Of a stretch of 64,000 bases of DNA, positions 36,018 through 45,894 are shown piece after piece. Location of the stretch: NCBI RefSeq assembly GCF_018991925.1, contig NW_024736071.1:10415958-10479957 (forward strand), in the 5' to 3' direction. How positions within the stretch are numbered: position 1 is the first letter of the stretch; every line of letters starts with the position of its first letter. The stretch comes from Homarus americanus. Taxonomy: Eukaryota; Arthropoda; Malacostraca; Decapoda; Nephropidae. Made by a program: the position numbers and the translations under genes. The notes under the pieces were generated by a model. It searched no databases. It saw only the letters and a list, made by a program, of their open reading frames with translations, and was not told where the DNA came from.

Positions 36018-36535
36018 TCGTAGTGTAGTAACTCCCTCCCAGATGGTGTTAGGAGGAACTCACGTGGTGTAGTAGTTCCCTCAGATGTTGTTATGAGGGA
36101 CCTGGCGTGGTGTAGTAATTCCCTCGCTGATGGTGTTATGAGGGGCCTCACGTGGTGTAGTAATTCCCTCACAGATGGTGTTATGACGGGCCTCACGTGG
36201 TGTAGTAATTACCTCACAGATGGTGTTATGAGGGACCTCACGTGTAGTAATTACCTCACAGATGGTGTTATGAGGGGCCTCACGTGGTGTAGTAACTCCC
36301 TCACAGATGGTGTTATTAGGGGCATCACGTGGTGTAGTAATTCCCTCACAGATGGTGTTATGAGGGGCCTGACGTGGTGCAGTAATTCCCTCACAGATGG
36401 TGTTATGAGGGACCTCACGTGGTGTAGTAATTCCCTCACAGATGGTGTGATGGGACTTGACGTGGTGTAGTAATTCCCTCACATATGGTGTTATGAGGGA
36501 CATGTGGTGTAGTAATTCCCTCACAGATGGTGTTA
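36018..36535 (+). repeat. 45-bp minisatellite, about 12 copies
   Basis: Unit TAGTAATTCCCTCACAGATG plus GTGTTATGAGGGGCCTCACG and TGGTG. Period 45 keeps frames open on both strands. Confidence 0.95.
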
Positions 36536-36905
36536 TATGAGTGAGGTTTGGTCCCAGGCCTTCCTATTGTAGACGGATTAACACATCGGTGGTTGTTGTT
36601 GGGTCTCGCGGGGGCCGTTATCACTGGGTACCTGGGACCTCACTGTGTGAAGGTTAACTTGGGTACGACTGTTACTGTTGAGTTGTTCTCACTGACTTAA
36701 GCACTTTTCACCACTGTTCACCTCTGTTTAACACTGGTTCCTTTCCTTTCATAAATGAAATTGTAACTTCTGGCGACAACTTGTTGATATTCCGATGGGG
36801 AGGAGGGTTCATGGGAGGGGGTTGGGATGGGCCAACTTAACAGTTGACCTGGATGCTCCGAGAGGAGCGCCAGGTACGTCTTGACCCTTCTGTGGTCAAG
36901 GATAT
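36536..36905. other. Unique sequence
   Basis: A donor-like GCGCCAG|GTACGT sits near 36866-36878, with a poor acceptor upstream; no exon is called. Confidence 0.4.
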
Positions 36906-36907
36906 AG

Positions 36908-36910
36908 TGT

Positions 36911-36979
<69 letters not shown>

Positions 36980-37155
36980 GGTGTGTGGGTGTGTGGGGGT
37001 GGTGTGTGTGGGGTGGTGGGTGTGGGGGGGTGGGGGGTGGGAGGGGGGTGGTGTGTGTGTGGGTGTGTGGGGTGAGGGTGTGGGGGTGGTGTGTGGGTCT
37101 GAGGGGTGGGGTGTGGGTGGTGGGTGTGGGTGTGTGGGTGGGGGTGGTGTGTGTT
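36908..37155 (+). repeat. (GT)n passing into GGGTGTG low complexity
   Basis: About 34 GT units then GGGGTGGTGTGTG sequence, similar in type to 35448-35828. Confidence 0.95.
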
Positions 37156-37380
37156 TTCATATAAGTAAATGATGTGTTTGTAAAAGCGCCTATGAGTTCA
37201 GTGTACTTAATAAATATAAAATACAAAAGCAAGTAATTAATAATAATAATAACTAATGAAATGTGTTGGAGTTTGATGATTAAATTATAACATTTTGTAT
37301 TTCAGGTGAGTGTCTGGAGGTCACCACGAGATGATACAGGTGGTGGTGCCGGTAGGTAGCGGTGGTAGGTGGTGACTGGT

Positions 37381-38645
37381 TAAGAACATAAGCATAAGAA
37401 AAATATGAGTCTGCACAGGCCGGTTGGCCTGCATGGCAGCTCCTGTCGAGAGTTACTACCACTCTCTATCATCCATGAATCTATCTAGCCTCCTTTTGAA
37501 ACTTTCCAGAGTTCCCGCACTTACTACAAAGTTGCTAAGCTTGTTCCACTCGTTCACCACCCTATTTGTGAACCAGTTTCTTCCTATCTCCCTCCTAAAC
37601 CTAAACTTATCCAACTTGAATCCGTTGCTCCGAGTCCTATCCTGCTCGGATATTATAAGAACTTTATCTATATCCCCTTTATTGATTCCTTTCACCCACT
37701 TAAATACTTCTATCATATCTCCCCGCACTCTTCGTCTTTCTAGGGAATGCAAGTTAAGTTTCTTTAACCTATCCTGATATGGAAGGTTTCTAAGTCCCGG
37801 AATCATTTTTGTCATTCTTCGCTGCACCGACTCTAGTGAATTTATATCCATTCTATAATAGGGGCACCAGAACTGAACCGCATAATCGAGGTGCGGCCTG
37901 ACTAGCGCAAGATATAGTTGCAATAAGACCTCTGCACTCTTGTTACTTAAACTTCTAGATATAAAACCCAATACTCTGTTTGCCTTATTTCGAACATTAA
38001 CGCACTGTTTTCTAGGCCGTAGGTCCGGGCTTACAAGTACCCCTAGGTCTCTTTCACAAGTCGACTTCTCTAGGTTGATGTTGTTAAGGCTGTATACATT
38101 ATCAGTATTTGTTCTTCCAATATTAAGTACGCTGCACTTGCTGGTGTTGAATTTCATTTGCCATTTTTCAGACCACCCTTGCAGTTTATTTAGATCCTCC
38201 TGTAATGCATTTGCATCCTGCCCTGAATTAATCTGCCGCCCTATTTTGGTGTCATCCGCAAACTTGCTTATGTCACTGCTGATCCCAGTATCTAGATCGT
38301 TTATGTAGATTATGAACAAGAGTGGGCCTAGTACTGACCCCTGGGGAACCCCACTGGTTACACGGCCCCACTCAGATTTAACACCATCTACGCTGACCTC
38401 TGCGTTCTATATCGGTGAGCCATGATTTTATCCACTTAAAACTTTCCTCGATACCATGAGCCTTAATTTTTCTCAGAAGCCTCTGATGCGGTACTCTGTC
38501 AAATGCTTTGCTAAAGTCTAAGTAAATAACATCGTAATTTTCGTCATTATCTACTACCTCGAAGACTTTCCTAAAAAAGTCAGCAGATTTATTAGACAAG
38601 ATTTTCCGCCAACCATCGTCCACACTCCTCTCATTAACCACTTAT
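37381..38645 (-). mobile_element. CR1-like non-LTR retrotransposon, 5'-truncated
   Basis: The minus strand carries the C-terminal half of a reverse transcriptase followed by a short 3' UTR ending in a TTCTTATGCTTATGTTCTTA-type tail at 37381-37400. The 5' boundary is near 38645, where homology stops inside the RT domain. The endonuclease domain is absent. The same 3'-end sequence recurs at 40616 (-) and 16632 (+), so this is a multi-copy family. No target-site duplication was identified. Confidence 0.88.
37456..38641 (-). pseudogene. CR1-like reverse transcriptase (C-terminal half), frameshifted
   Basis: The upstream part contains YLDFSKAFDRVPHQRLL (catalytic motif A). After a one-base frame change near 38388-38395, the next frame contains SGVPQGSVLGPLLF, then FADD (a variant of the YADD catalytic box) and KFNTSKCSVLNIG. 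It also contains the conserved C-terminal part with RPHLDYAVQFWCPY and a terminal FKRRLDRFMDD, ending at a stop at 37456-37458. The last frame alone is 287 codons. A second frame change is likely near 38575-38590, because GKSCLINLL matches the family in a different frame from DFFRKVF. Catalytic motifs are intact in sequence but not in one frame. RT homology is certain; assignment to the CR1 clade is from pattern memory. Confidence 0.88.
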
Positions 38646-38887
38646 CTCCACGCTACCTCGTCATGTCCCCCGCACTAACCCTTGGTCCATCTCCCCCCCA
38701 AGCTCCACACCTCCAGCTAGGTAATATGGTCATGCTCTCCCCAGGAGTAGTGTTACGACCCCCAGTTAGGTGCTCCTTGATACCAGGGTCAACGGTAGTT
38801 ACAGCCATGACAGTCTTGATACAGTCTGACATTCTTGACAGTCCTGATACCTTCTGACTGTTTTGATGGTGAGGAAAGATAATGATC

Positions 38888-38938
<51 letters not shown>

Positions 38939-39099
38939 GAGTACATCCCATTCATCTACTAAACACAAACTCACTCACATTCCATTAGCGGATTCCAAGA
39001 AGGTCAGGTCACCGTGGTCACTTCCATTTTGATCCTTGGCCTGACCTGACCTGATCTTACACTTGTTACTGTTTGACCGAGGAACACAAGGTCAGCGTA

Positions 39100-39134
<35 letters not shown>

Positions 39135-39260
39135 TAGAGGCTGTGATCCACAACTGAGGTAGACATCAGGTACTCTAATTAATTATTCACACCTGGAGGC
39201 TGGGGTACCATAGAGCCAACAAGATCCTGTTTACCTGGACTGAGGTAATTAATGGGAGCG

Positions 39261-39328
<68 letters not shown>

Positions 39329-39398
39329 TTGGTTTTGTGGTATTGCTCGAGGTTGTTTGTTAGAGGTTGGGGCGCTGGTGTTTATATTATTCTAGTGA
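38646..39398. other. Unique sequence with three microsatellites
   Basis: (GA)n at 38890-38941, (GT)n at 39103-39132 and (CA)n at 39266-39326. No gene recognised. Confidence 0.6.
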
Positions 39399-39404
39399 GA
39401 TGAT

Positions 39405-40145
39405 AAGGGAGTGGGGGAGGCTTTTCAGACACGGAGGGGGGAGGCCAGATACAGGAGTGGGACAGGCTTTCAGACACAGGAAGTGGGGGAGGCTTTAGGG
39501 ACACAGGGAGGGGGAGGCTTAGCACAGGGAGTGGGGGAAGTTTCAGGACACAGGGAGTGGGGAAGTTTCAGATACAGGAGGGGACAGGCTTCAGACACAG
39601 GAGTGGGGGAGGCTTTCAGGGACACAGGGAGTGGGACAGGCTTTCAGACACAGGGAGTGGGGGAGGCTGCAGACACAGGGAGGGGGGTAGGCTTTCAGAC
39701 ACAGGGAGGGGGGGGAGGCCAGGCACAGGGAGTGGGGGGAGGGCTTTCAGGCACAGGGAAGTGGGGAAGCTTTCTGGGACACAGGGAGGGGGTAGGCTTT
39801 TCAGACACAGGAGTGGGGGAGGCTTTCAGACACAGGAGGGGGGAGGCTTTCTGGACACAGGGAGTGGGACAGGCTTTCAGACACAGGAAGTGGGGGGAGG
39901 CTTTCAGACACAGGAGGGGTAGGCTTTCAGACACAGGGAGGGGGGGAGGCTTTCTAGGCACAGGAAGTGGGGGAGCTTTTCAGACACAGGGAGTGGGGTA
40001 GGGCTTTCAGACACAGGAGGGGGGAGGCTTTCAGACACAGGGAGTGGGACAGGCTTTCAGACACAGGGAGTGGGACAGGCTTTCAGACACAGGGAGTGGG
40101 GGGAGGCTTTCAGACACAGGGAGTGGGACAGGCTTTCAGACACAG
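39405..40145 (+). repeat. 26-bp minisatellite, about 27 copies
   Basis: Unit GGCTTTCAGACACAGGGAGT plus GGGACA or GGGGGA. The last copies (40020-40140) are regular; earlier copies have many indels in G runs. Confidence 0.94.
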
Positions 40146-40352
40146 TTTCTTTCATCTTTTGTATTTTTTTACACCATTAATTTATCAAAGCTTCCAAGTA
40201 CATCTTATATCTCTACTATTTATCTTCTATTTTGTTTTCATCATTATTATTTTATTGTTTCTTTACACATACGAATTATCTTTTTTTTGTGTACCTTTCC
40301 TTCAACAAGTTTTTTGGGTGTGACTTTGTTTGTAATTGTCCATTTAGGAAGG

Positions 40353-40595
40353 GTCAGCCAAGATTAGCCCCTCCCCCCAGTTTATTTCACCTGGAGATTA
40401 TGTACCATGACGCAACTTTCGGGGTAAGTTAGGTTGTTAAATTACACTAGGTTTGGTTAGGTTGAAATAGATTAGGTTAGGTTTGTTAGTATTAGATTAG
40501 GTTACGTTAATTTTGATTGGGTCAGATTAGATTAAGGTAGGTTAGCTTTAAGGTAGGGAGGGGGGGGGAGCTAGTCTTCACATGATCTGTCCAAT
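40353..40595. mobile_element. Fold-back element copy with TTAGG-like interior
   Basis: The left arm (about 40353-40402) contains AAGATTAGCCCC and CAGTTTATTTCACCTGGAGA. The right arm (about 40541-40595), read in reverse, gives ATCATGTGAAGACTAGCTCC. Between them lies about 130 bp of decayed GGTTA/TTAGG-type repeat. It is the same family as 57814-57954, with the interior replaced or expanded. Confidence 0.45.
40423..40555 (+). repeat. TTAGG-like tract inside a fold-back element
   Basis: Decayed GGTTAGGTT and GATTAGGTTA words bounded by the arms of the element at 40353-40595. Confidence 0.75.
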
Positions 40596-40615
40596 TTTCT
40601 TCAGACTAACACAAC

Positions 40616-41397
40616 ATAAGAACATATGACTGGATGAAACTGCAGCAGGTCTATTGGCCCATACTGGGCAGTCCCGTTTAGACCCAACTTCTTTCGCTCA
40701 TATATCTGTCCATCCTATATTTGAAGCTATCCAGCGTGTTCGAGTTAATGATGATGTTTAGTAACTTGTTCTACTTATCCACTACTCTATTTCTTAACCA
40801 GATATAAGTTTAGGATAACCTCACTACTCTTGTAACTAACACTCTTTTGTAAGAACTCGAGTACTCTGTTAGCCTCGTTTCGAGCAAATACACATTGTTG
40901 TCCTGGTTTAGGATTCCTACTTATCATTACCCCTAAATCTTTCTCACAGTCGGATTTCTCTATATCAACGTTGTCCATCTGATATCTGGTTTCTCTGTTT
41001 ACATCTCCTAAACTAAGTACTTTACATTTCTCTACATTAAATTTCATCTACCATTTTTCAGACCATCGAATTTTCTTTTTTTAATTCTTCCTGTAATTTT
41101 GCAGAGTCCTCTTTAGATTAATTACAAACCCTATTTTAGTGTCGTCAGAAAATTTGTCTGTATCTATGTCGTTTATGTATATAATAAGTAATAATGGTCC
41201 AAGTACCGAGCCTTGGGATACTCCACTAGTGACTTTACCCAAATCCGATTTAGTGCCATTAATGCTGATTCTCTGTTTCCTATCCTATAACCACGCCCTA
41301 ATCCAGTTTAAAATGTCTCCTCCAATTCCACGAGCCTCCACTTTACGAATTAGTCTTTCTTGGGGGACCCTGTCGAAGGCTTTGCTAAGGTCAAGGT
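40616..41397 (-). mobile_element. Second CR1-like relic, more decayed, with internal deletion
   Basis: It is homologous to the copy at 37381-38645 and on the same strand. Recognisable blocks on the minus strand are a KAFDRVP-like start near 41390, TSGVSQGSVLGPLLL, and KFSDDTK where the catalytic FADD should be. Then come KFNVEKCKVLSLGD and RNEANRVLEFLQKSV (frame open 40787-41047), and the 3' end with SFKYRMDRYMSER. About 110-130 codons between LNLYLV and NWLRNRVV are missing at about 40797-40810. Stops and frame changes are frequent. It is a relic of a related but not identical lineage. Confidence 0.82.
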
Positions 41398-41558
41398 GTG
41401 TACACGTGCTGGGGTCGAGTCGTGCCGCCGCCAGGAAAAGGTCAGATGCCTAACTCACCGGGATTATTGATGAAAATCACAAGGGCTGTGTTGTACTTCA
41501 ACAGTTGAGGTCTCTGTTTACACTAGACGTTAACTTTAAGGGATTTATGAAAGCTGAA

Positions 41559-41613
41559 ATGATGTGAAGATTAGGCACCCAGCTTATTTCACATGATAAT
41601 TGAACACGCTAAC
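41559..41613 (+). mobile_element. Half copy of the fold-back element
   Basis: ATGTGAAGATTAGGCACCCA, then CTTATTTCACATGATAATTG and the inner end ACGCTAAC match one arm of the element at 57814-57954. The expected second arm is at best a vestige near 41686-41710. Confidence 0.45.
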
Positions 41614-42544
41614 GTAACAAAACTTGACCTATCCTTCACTGAATTCCTCCTTCCCCTCCCCTCCTCCGTCCTCCCTAGGTAGCATTAAGGTGTTTTCTCA
41701 TTAGGTGTTTTTTTTTTGTGTGTGTGTGTGGGGGTCTAAAGTGTCTGGCAGCTGTTTTCTTCTACATTGACGAAACGAAACAAAACAAAAATGTCGGGAC
41801 GTGATGACATCTGAGAAACTTTTTTGTATCAAGTCTCTCGCTGTGAAACTCTCTCGGTTGAGTTGTCGCTTCACGGAAATTTGTCTTGCTGGCGTGAATA
41901 GAAATGCACTGAGGGCTTAGCTCTGTTGCCAACCAGTCGACCACTTGTGTGTGACTATTGCAGATGTACACAATAACAGTGGTACTTACTGTATGTGTAG
42001 CTGCCTGGTGCACGTTCTGCTCGCTGCCTGGTGTATCTGTAAAAGGGACGCCACACCTTACTCTCGTGTAGATCAGAACTAAACAGTGTATTCAGAAATA
42101 CCCATACAAAGAACAGATCCAAGTATAAAGTAACAGACACAGTCATCCACCCGCCCTGGGAGGACAGGGAAGTAGCCTCTGTTCTAATCACCGTAGTTAG
42201 TGCCCGCCTCTACCGTGACGGGGCTGTGGCCGAGGCAGGAAAGGCCGGGCATTGAGTTCTGGTAATGGATAATGTTATATAGAGTCAGGGAGAGATAGAG
42301 ACAGAGAGAATTCCACTATTATCTCGTCAACTCGTGCAAGGCTGGTAACTGGTGGGTAAAACACTTGGCTGTGACTTTCAGTATAGATATGATACACGTG
42401 TGTTCCTGTTCAGTAGGTCATCACTATGTATCTCTGTATTGTGATGGAGTTTATTGTTGGCTAATGACAAGAAAGGTGGGGTAATAAGTGAATGTGTGAG
42501 AATATAAATTTACTCATTGGTGACTGTGCTGTGTGAGAGGTACG

Positions 42545-42545
<1 letters not shown>
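41614..42545. other. Unique sequence
   Basis: No gene recognised. Minus-strand frames around 41762-42191 have no familiar motif. Confidence 0.5.
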
Positions 42546-42547
<2 letters not shown>

Positions 42548-42618
<71 letters not shown>

Positions 42619-42620
42619 CA
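42548..42620 (+). repeat. (CA)n microsatellite
   Basis: About 35 units with one CG interruption near the right end. Confidence 0.97.
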
Positions 42621-42854
42621 TGAAGATACATCACACGTCACTGGAGAAATGGGGAAAATTAATGAAATATTCCAATGGTTTAAAATTCGTTGTCCCAAGA
42701 ATTCGATAATTAAATACCTTTTAATGATAGAAGTCAGCTACCAGAGTGACATTAAGAGATTTGGGTCAAGGTAGAGTCACTGAGCATTTAATTGATGTTG
42801 TTTTTCATAATCAGTAGAATATTTCTATATTAATATCGATCAAAGAGGGAAGGG

Positions 42855-43035
42855 TGCGAGGGGACGGAGGTGACGGGGAGAGGGGGGAGGATCACAGCTG
42901 AGGGGCAAAGGTGAGGAGAGGCGGAGGTGACGAAGGGGTGGAGGTGACGGGGAGAGGGGGGGGATCGCAGCTAAGGGACAAAGGTGAAGAGGAGGAGGAG
43001 AGGCGGAGGTGACGAGGGGGTGGAGGTGACGGGGA
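42855..43035 (+). repeat. Repeat of about 90 bp, two copies
   Basis: GGAGGTGACGGGGAGAGGGG, ATCRCAGCTRAGGGRCAAAG and GAGGCGGAGGTGACGA recur in the same order. Confidence 0.75.
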
Positions 43036-43280
43036 GGAAGGAGGAGTCAGCTGAATGGTCATAAACAGAGCGTATAGCAGCTGGTGCAGAGTCGTGTCTC
43101 GGCCACATATTTATTCATTCGTGTGTTATTGTGACTCTTGGTGGTAGGGAGGGAGTACGTCTGTCCGTCTGGCTGGTCGAGATGAAGATTGGATGGCGAC
43201 ACAAGAACAGGCTCAGGGTGACACTACTTCCTACCTTAACCATACCTACTTTGACCATACCTGACCTCGCTCACTTTAAC

Positions 43281-43445
43281 CTAACCCAACCTAGCTTAAC
43301 TTGACATAGCTCAACATATAAGCTTACTTAACATTACACTACCCTAACCTACCCTAACCTAACCTAACCTAACCTAACCTAACCTAACCTACCCTACCCT
43401 AACCTAACCTAACCTAACCTAACCTGACCTGACCTAACCTAACCC
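43281..43445 (-). repeat. CCTAA-like interstitial tract
   Basis: Includes clean (CCTAA)n runs at 43346-43440 with a few CCTAC and CCTGA variants. Confidence 0.92.
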
Positions 43446-43491
43446 GGATGGAGGTATTCCCTTGTACCTGTCGTGTATTGGTATGTGTTCC

Positions 43492-43615
43492 TTCATATCA
43501 CTCATGTTACTCCTCCCTCGTGTCACTGTCATGTTACTCCTCCCTCGTGTCACTGTCATGTTACTCCTCCCTCGTGTCACTGTCATGTTACTCCTTCTTC
43601 GTGTCACTGTCATGG
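43492..43615 (+). repeat. 27-bp minisatellite, about 4.5 copies
   Basis: Unit CATGTTACTCCTCCCTCGTG plus TCACTGT. All three frames stay open across it. Confidence 0.93.
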
Positions 43616-43789
43616 CACTTGGTGGTGGCACTGTGGCACGAGTGAGCCTCTTGGCGTCCTGGGAACATCGTAGTTCAGCTCGATGCCAATTAGAGGTGGA
43701 TAATTACGAGACACAGCGGGGTGGTTGGCGATAATTAATACTTGTCTGTGTGGCTGTCGGGGCAATATGTTGGTTATCTGGCCCTCCTT

Positions 43790-45165
43790 CCTCTTTCTCG
43801 TTCCTCCTCTTTCTCCTTTTCTTCCTCTTTCACCTTCTTCCTCTTCGCCTTTCTCTTCCCTCCTCTTCTTTCTCTTTCTCCTCTTCTTCGTCTTTCTTCT
43901 TCATTTTGGTCTTTATATTTCCTCCTCTTCTTTCTCCTCTTCTTCGCCTTTATCCTTCGTCATCTTCGTCTTTCTCCTTCCTCCTCTTCGTCTTTCTCCT
44001 TCCTCCTCTTCGTCTTTCTCTTTCATCCTCTTCGCCTTTTTCCTTCCTCCTCTTCGTCTTTCTCTTTCATCCTCTTCGTCTATCTCTTTCCTCTTCTTCG
44101 TCTTTCTCCTTCCTCCTCTTCGTCTCTCTCTTTCATCCTCTTCGTCTTTCGCTTTCATCCACTTCGCCTTTTTCCTTCCTCCTCTTCGTCTTTCTCTTCC
44201 ATCCTCTTCGTCTATCTCTTTCCTCTTCTTCGTCTTTCTCCTTCCTCCTCTTCGTCTCTCTCTTTCATCCTCTTCGTCTTTCGCTTTCATCCACTTCGCC
44301 TTTTTCCTTCCTCCTCTTCGTCTTTCTCTTCCATCCTCTTCGTCTATCTCTTTCCTCTTCTTCGTCTTTCTCCTTCCTCCTCTTCGTCTCTCTCTTTCAT
44401 CCTCTTCGTCTACTCTCTTTCCTCCTCTTCGTCTTTCTCCTTCCTCCTTCGTCTTTCTCTTTCATCCCCTCTTCGTCTTTTTCCTTCCTCCTCTTCATCT
44501 TTTCTCTTTTCATCCTCTTCGTCTATCTCCTTTCCTCTTCTTCCATCTTCTCCTTCTCCTCTTCATCTCTCTCTTTCATCCTCTTCGTCTTTCCTTCCTC
44601 CTCTTCATCTTTCTTTTCCATCCTCTTCGCCTTTTCCTTCCTCTCTTCGTCTCTCTCTTTCATCCTCTTCGTCTTTCTCTTTTTCCTTCACCTCTTCTTT
44701 TTCCTTCCTCCTCTTCGTCTTTCTCTTTTAGCTCTTTTCTTCCGTCTATCTCTTTCCTCTTCGTCTTTCCTTCCTCCTCTTCGTCTATCTCTTTCCTCTT
44801 CTTCGTCTTTCTCCTTCCTCCTCTTCGTCTCTCTCTTTCATCCTCTTCGTCTTTCGCTTTCATCCACTTCGCCTTTTTCCTTCCTCCTCTTCGTCTTTCT
44901 CTTCCATCCTCTTCGTCTATCTCTTTCCTCTTCTTCGTCTTTCTCCTTCCTCCTCTTCGTCTCTCTCTTTCATCCTCTTCGTCTTTCTCTTTCATCCCCT
45001 TCGCCTTTTTCCTTCCTCCTCTTCGTCTTTCTCTTCCATCCTCTTCATTTTTCGCCTTCCTCTTTTTCGTCCCCCTCGTCCATTTTCTCTTTCCACTTCC
45101 GCTTTCTTTTTTCCTCCCTCTTTTTTCTTTCCTCTCCTCATCTTTCTTCATCCTGTTTCATCCTC
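43790..45165 (+). repeat. Pyrimidine-rich array with a 132-bp higher-order unit
   Basis: Basic words TCCTCCTCTTCGTCTTTCTC and TTTCATCCTCTTCGTC. A 132-bp block containing GCTTTCATCCACTTCGCC repeats (copies at 44151 and 44283) and recurs at 44856. Two plus frames are open for about 523 codons each and minus frames for 125-163. Overlapping frames with Ser/Phe/Leu-rich or Lys/Arg/Glu-rich output show composition, not coding. Confidence 0.95.
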
Positions 45166-45397
45166 TTCTTCGCCCACCTCTCCTTTTCTTCCTTTTCGTT
45201 TCGCTTCTTGTTCGTCTTTGCCTTTTTCGTCCACTTCCACTTCTTCCTGCCTCCAGCTACAGTACGAGGAGGAACAAACACATCAGGCAGGGCTAGACCA
45301 GGAAGTTTGTTAGTGTCCTTGTAATTGTGTTTGGCTGTGGTTGTTATTGTTGTTACTGTTAGTTGTTGTGGTTGTTAGTAGTAGTTGTAGGTGTCTG

Positions 45398-45406
45398 TGT
45401 GTGTGT

Positions 45407-45446
<40 letters not shown>
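45398..45446 (+). repeat. (GT)n microsatellite
   Basis: About 24 units with a CT interruption. Confidence 0.96.
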
Positions 45447-45487
45447 ATCGAACTTGTTGATCTTTATCTTTGTCTCTTTGTTAGGTT

Positions 45488-45765
45488 CAAAGGTCAGGGG
45501 TCAATTAGTCATTGTAGGTAGGTCAGAGGTCAATTAGTCAGTATAGGTAGGTCAGGGGTCAATTAGTTATTTTAGGTAGGTTTGGGATCAATTAGTCAGT
45601 ATAGGTAGGTCAGGGGTCAATTATTATAGATAGGTCAGAGGTCAATTAGTTATTATAGGTAGGTCAGGGGTCAATTAGTTATTTTAGGTAGGTCAGGGAT
45701 CAATTAGTCAGTATAGGTAGGTCAGGGGTCAATTCGTCGTATAAGTAGGTCGGGGTCAGTGGTTG
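45488..45765 (+). repeat. About 30-bp minisatellite, 9 copies
   Basis: Unit AGGTCAGGGGTCAATTAGTC plus AGTATAGGT. Confidence 0.93.
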
Positions 45766-45894
45766 TATAAATGGGTAGTGTCTTTCATTAAAAGGCGGTC
45801 GAAGGTCAGTGGTCATTAAGAGACGCCATAGGAATATTGAAAGAGATTGATGACCAATTTACCCAACGTGTTTCCAAAAAGCAGACAAAACTAT

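Noticed and set aside
36081..36524. Minus-strand 147-codon frame with a 15-residue repeat
   Set aside because: Direct product of the 45-bp array; several frames on both strands are open.
36836..36880. Ten-codon micro-exon before GCGCCAG|GTACGT
   Set aside because: The upstream sequence is G-rich without a pyrimidine tract, so the acceptor is poor; phase cannot be tested.
41762..42191. Overlapping minus-strand frames of about 80 codons
   Set aside because: No motif, no splice context, and mutual overlap in different frames.
43725..45324. Plus-strand frames of about 523 codons with a 44-residue repeat
   Set aside because: The same composition effect, reinforced by a 132-bp unit divisible by three; both frames and the minus strand are open at once.
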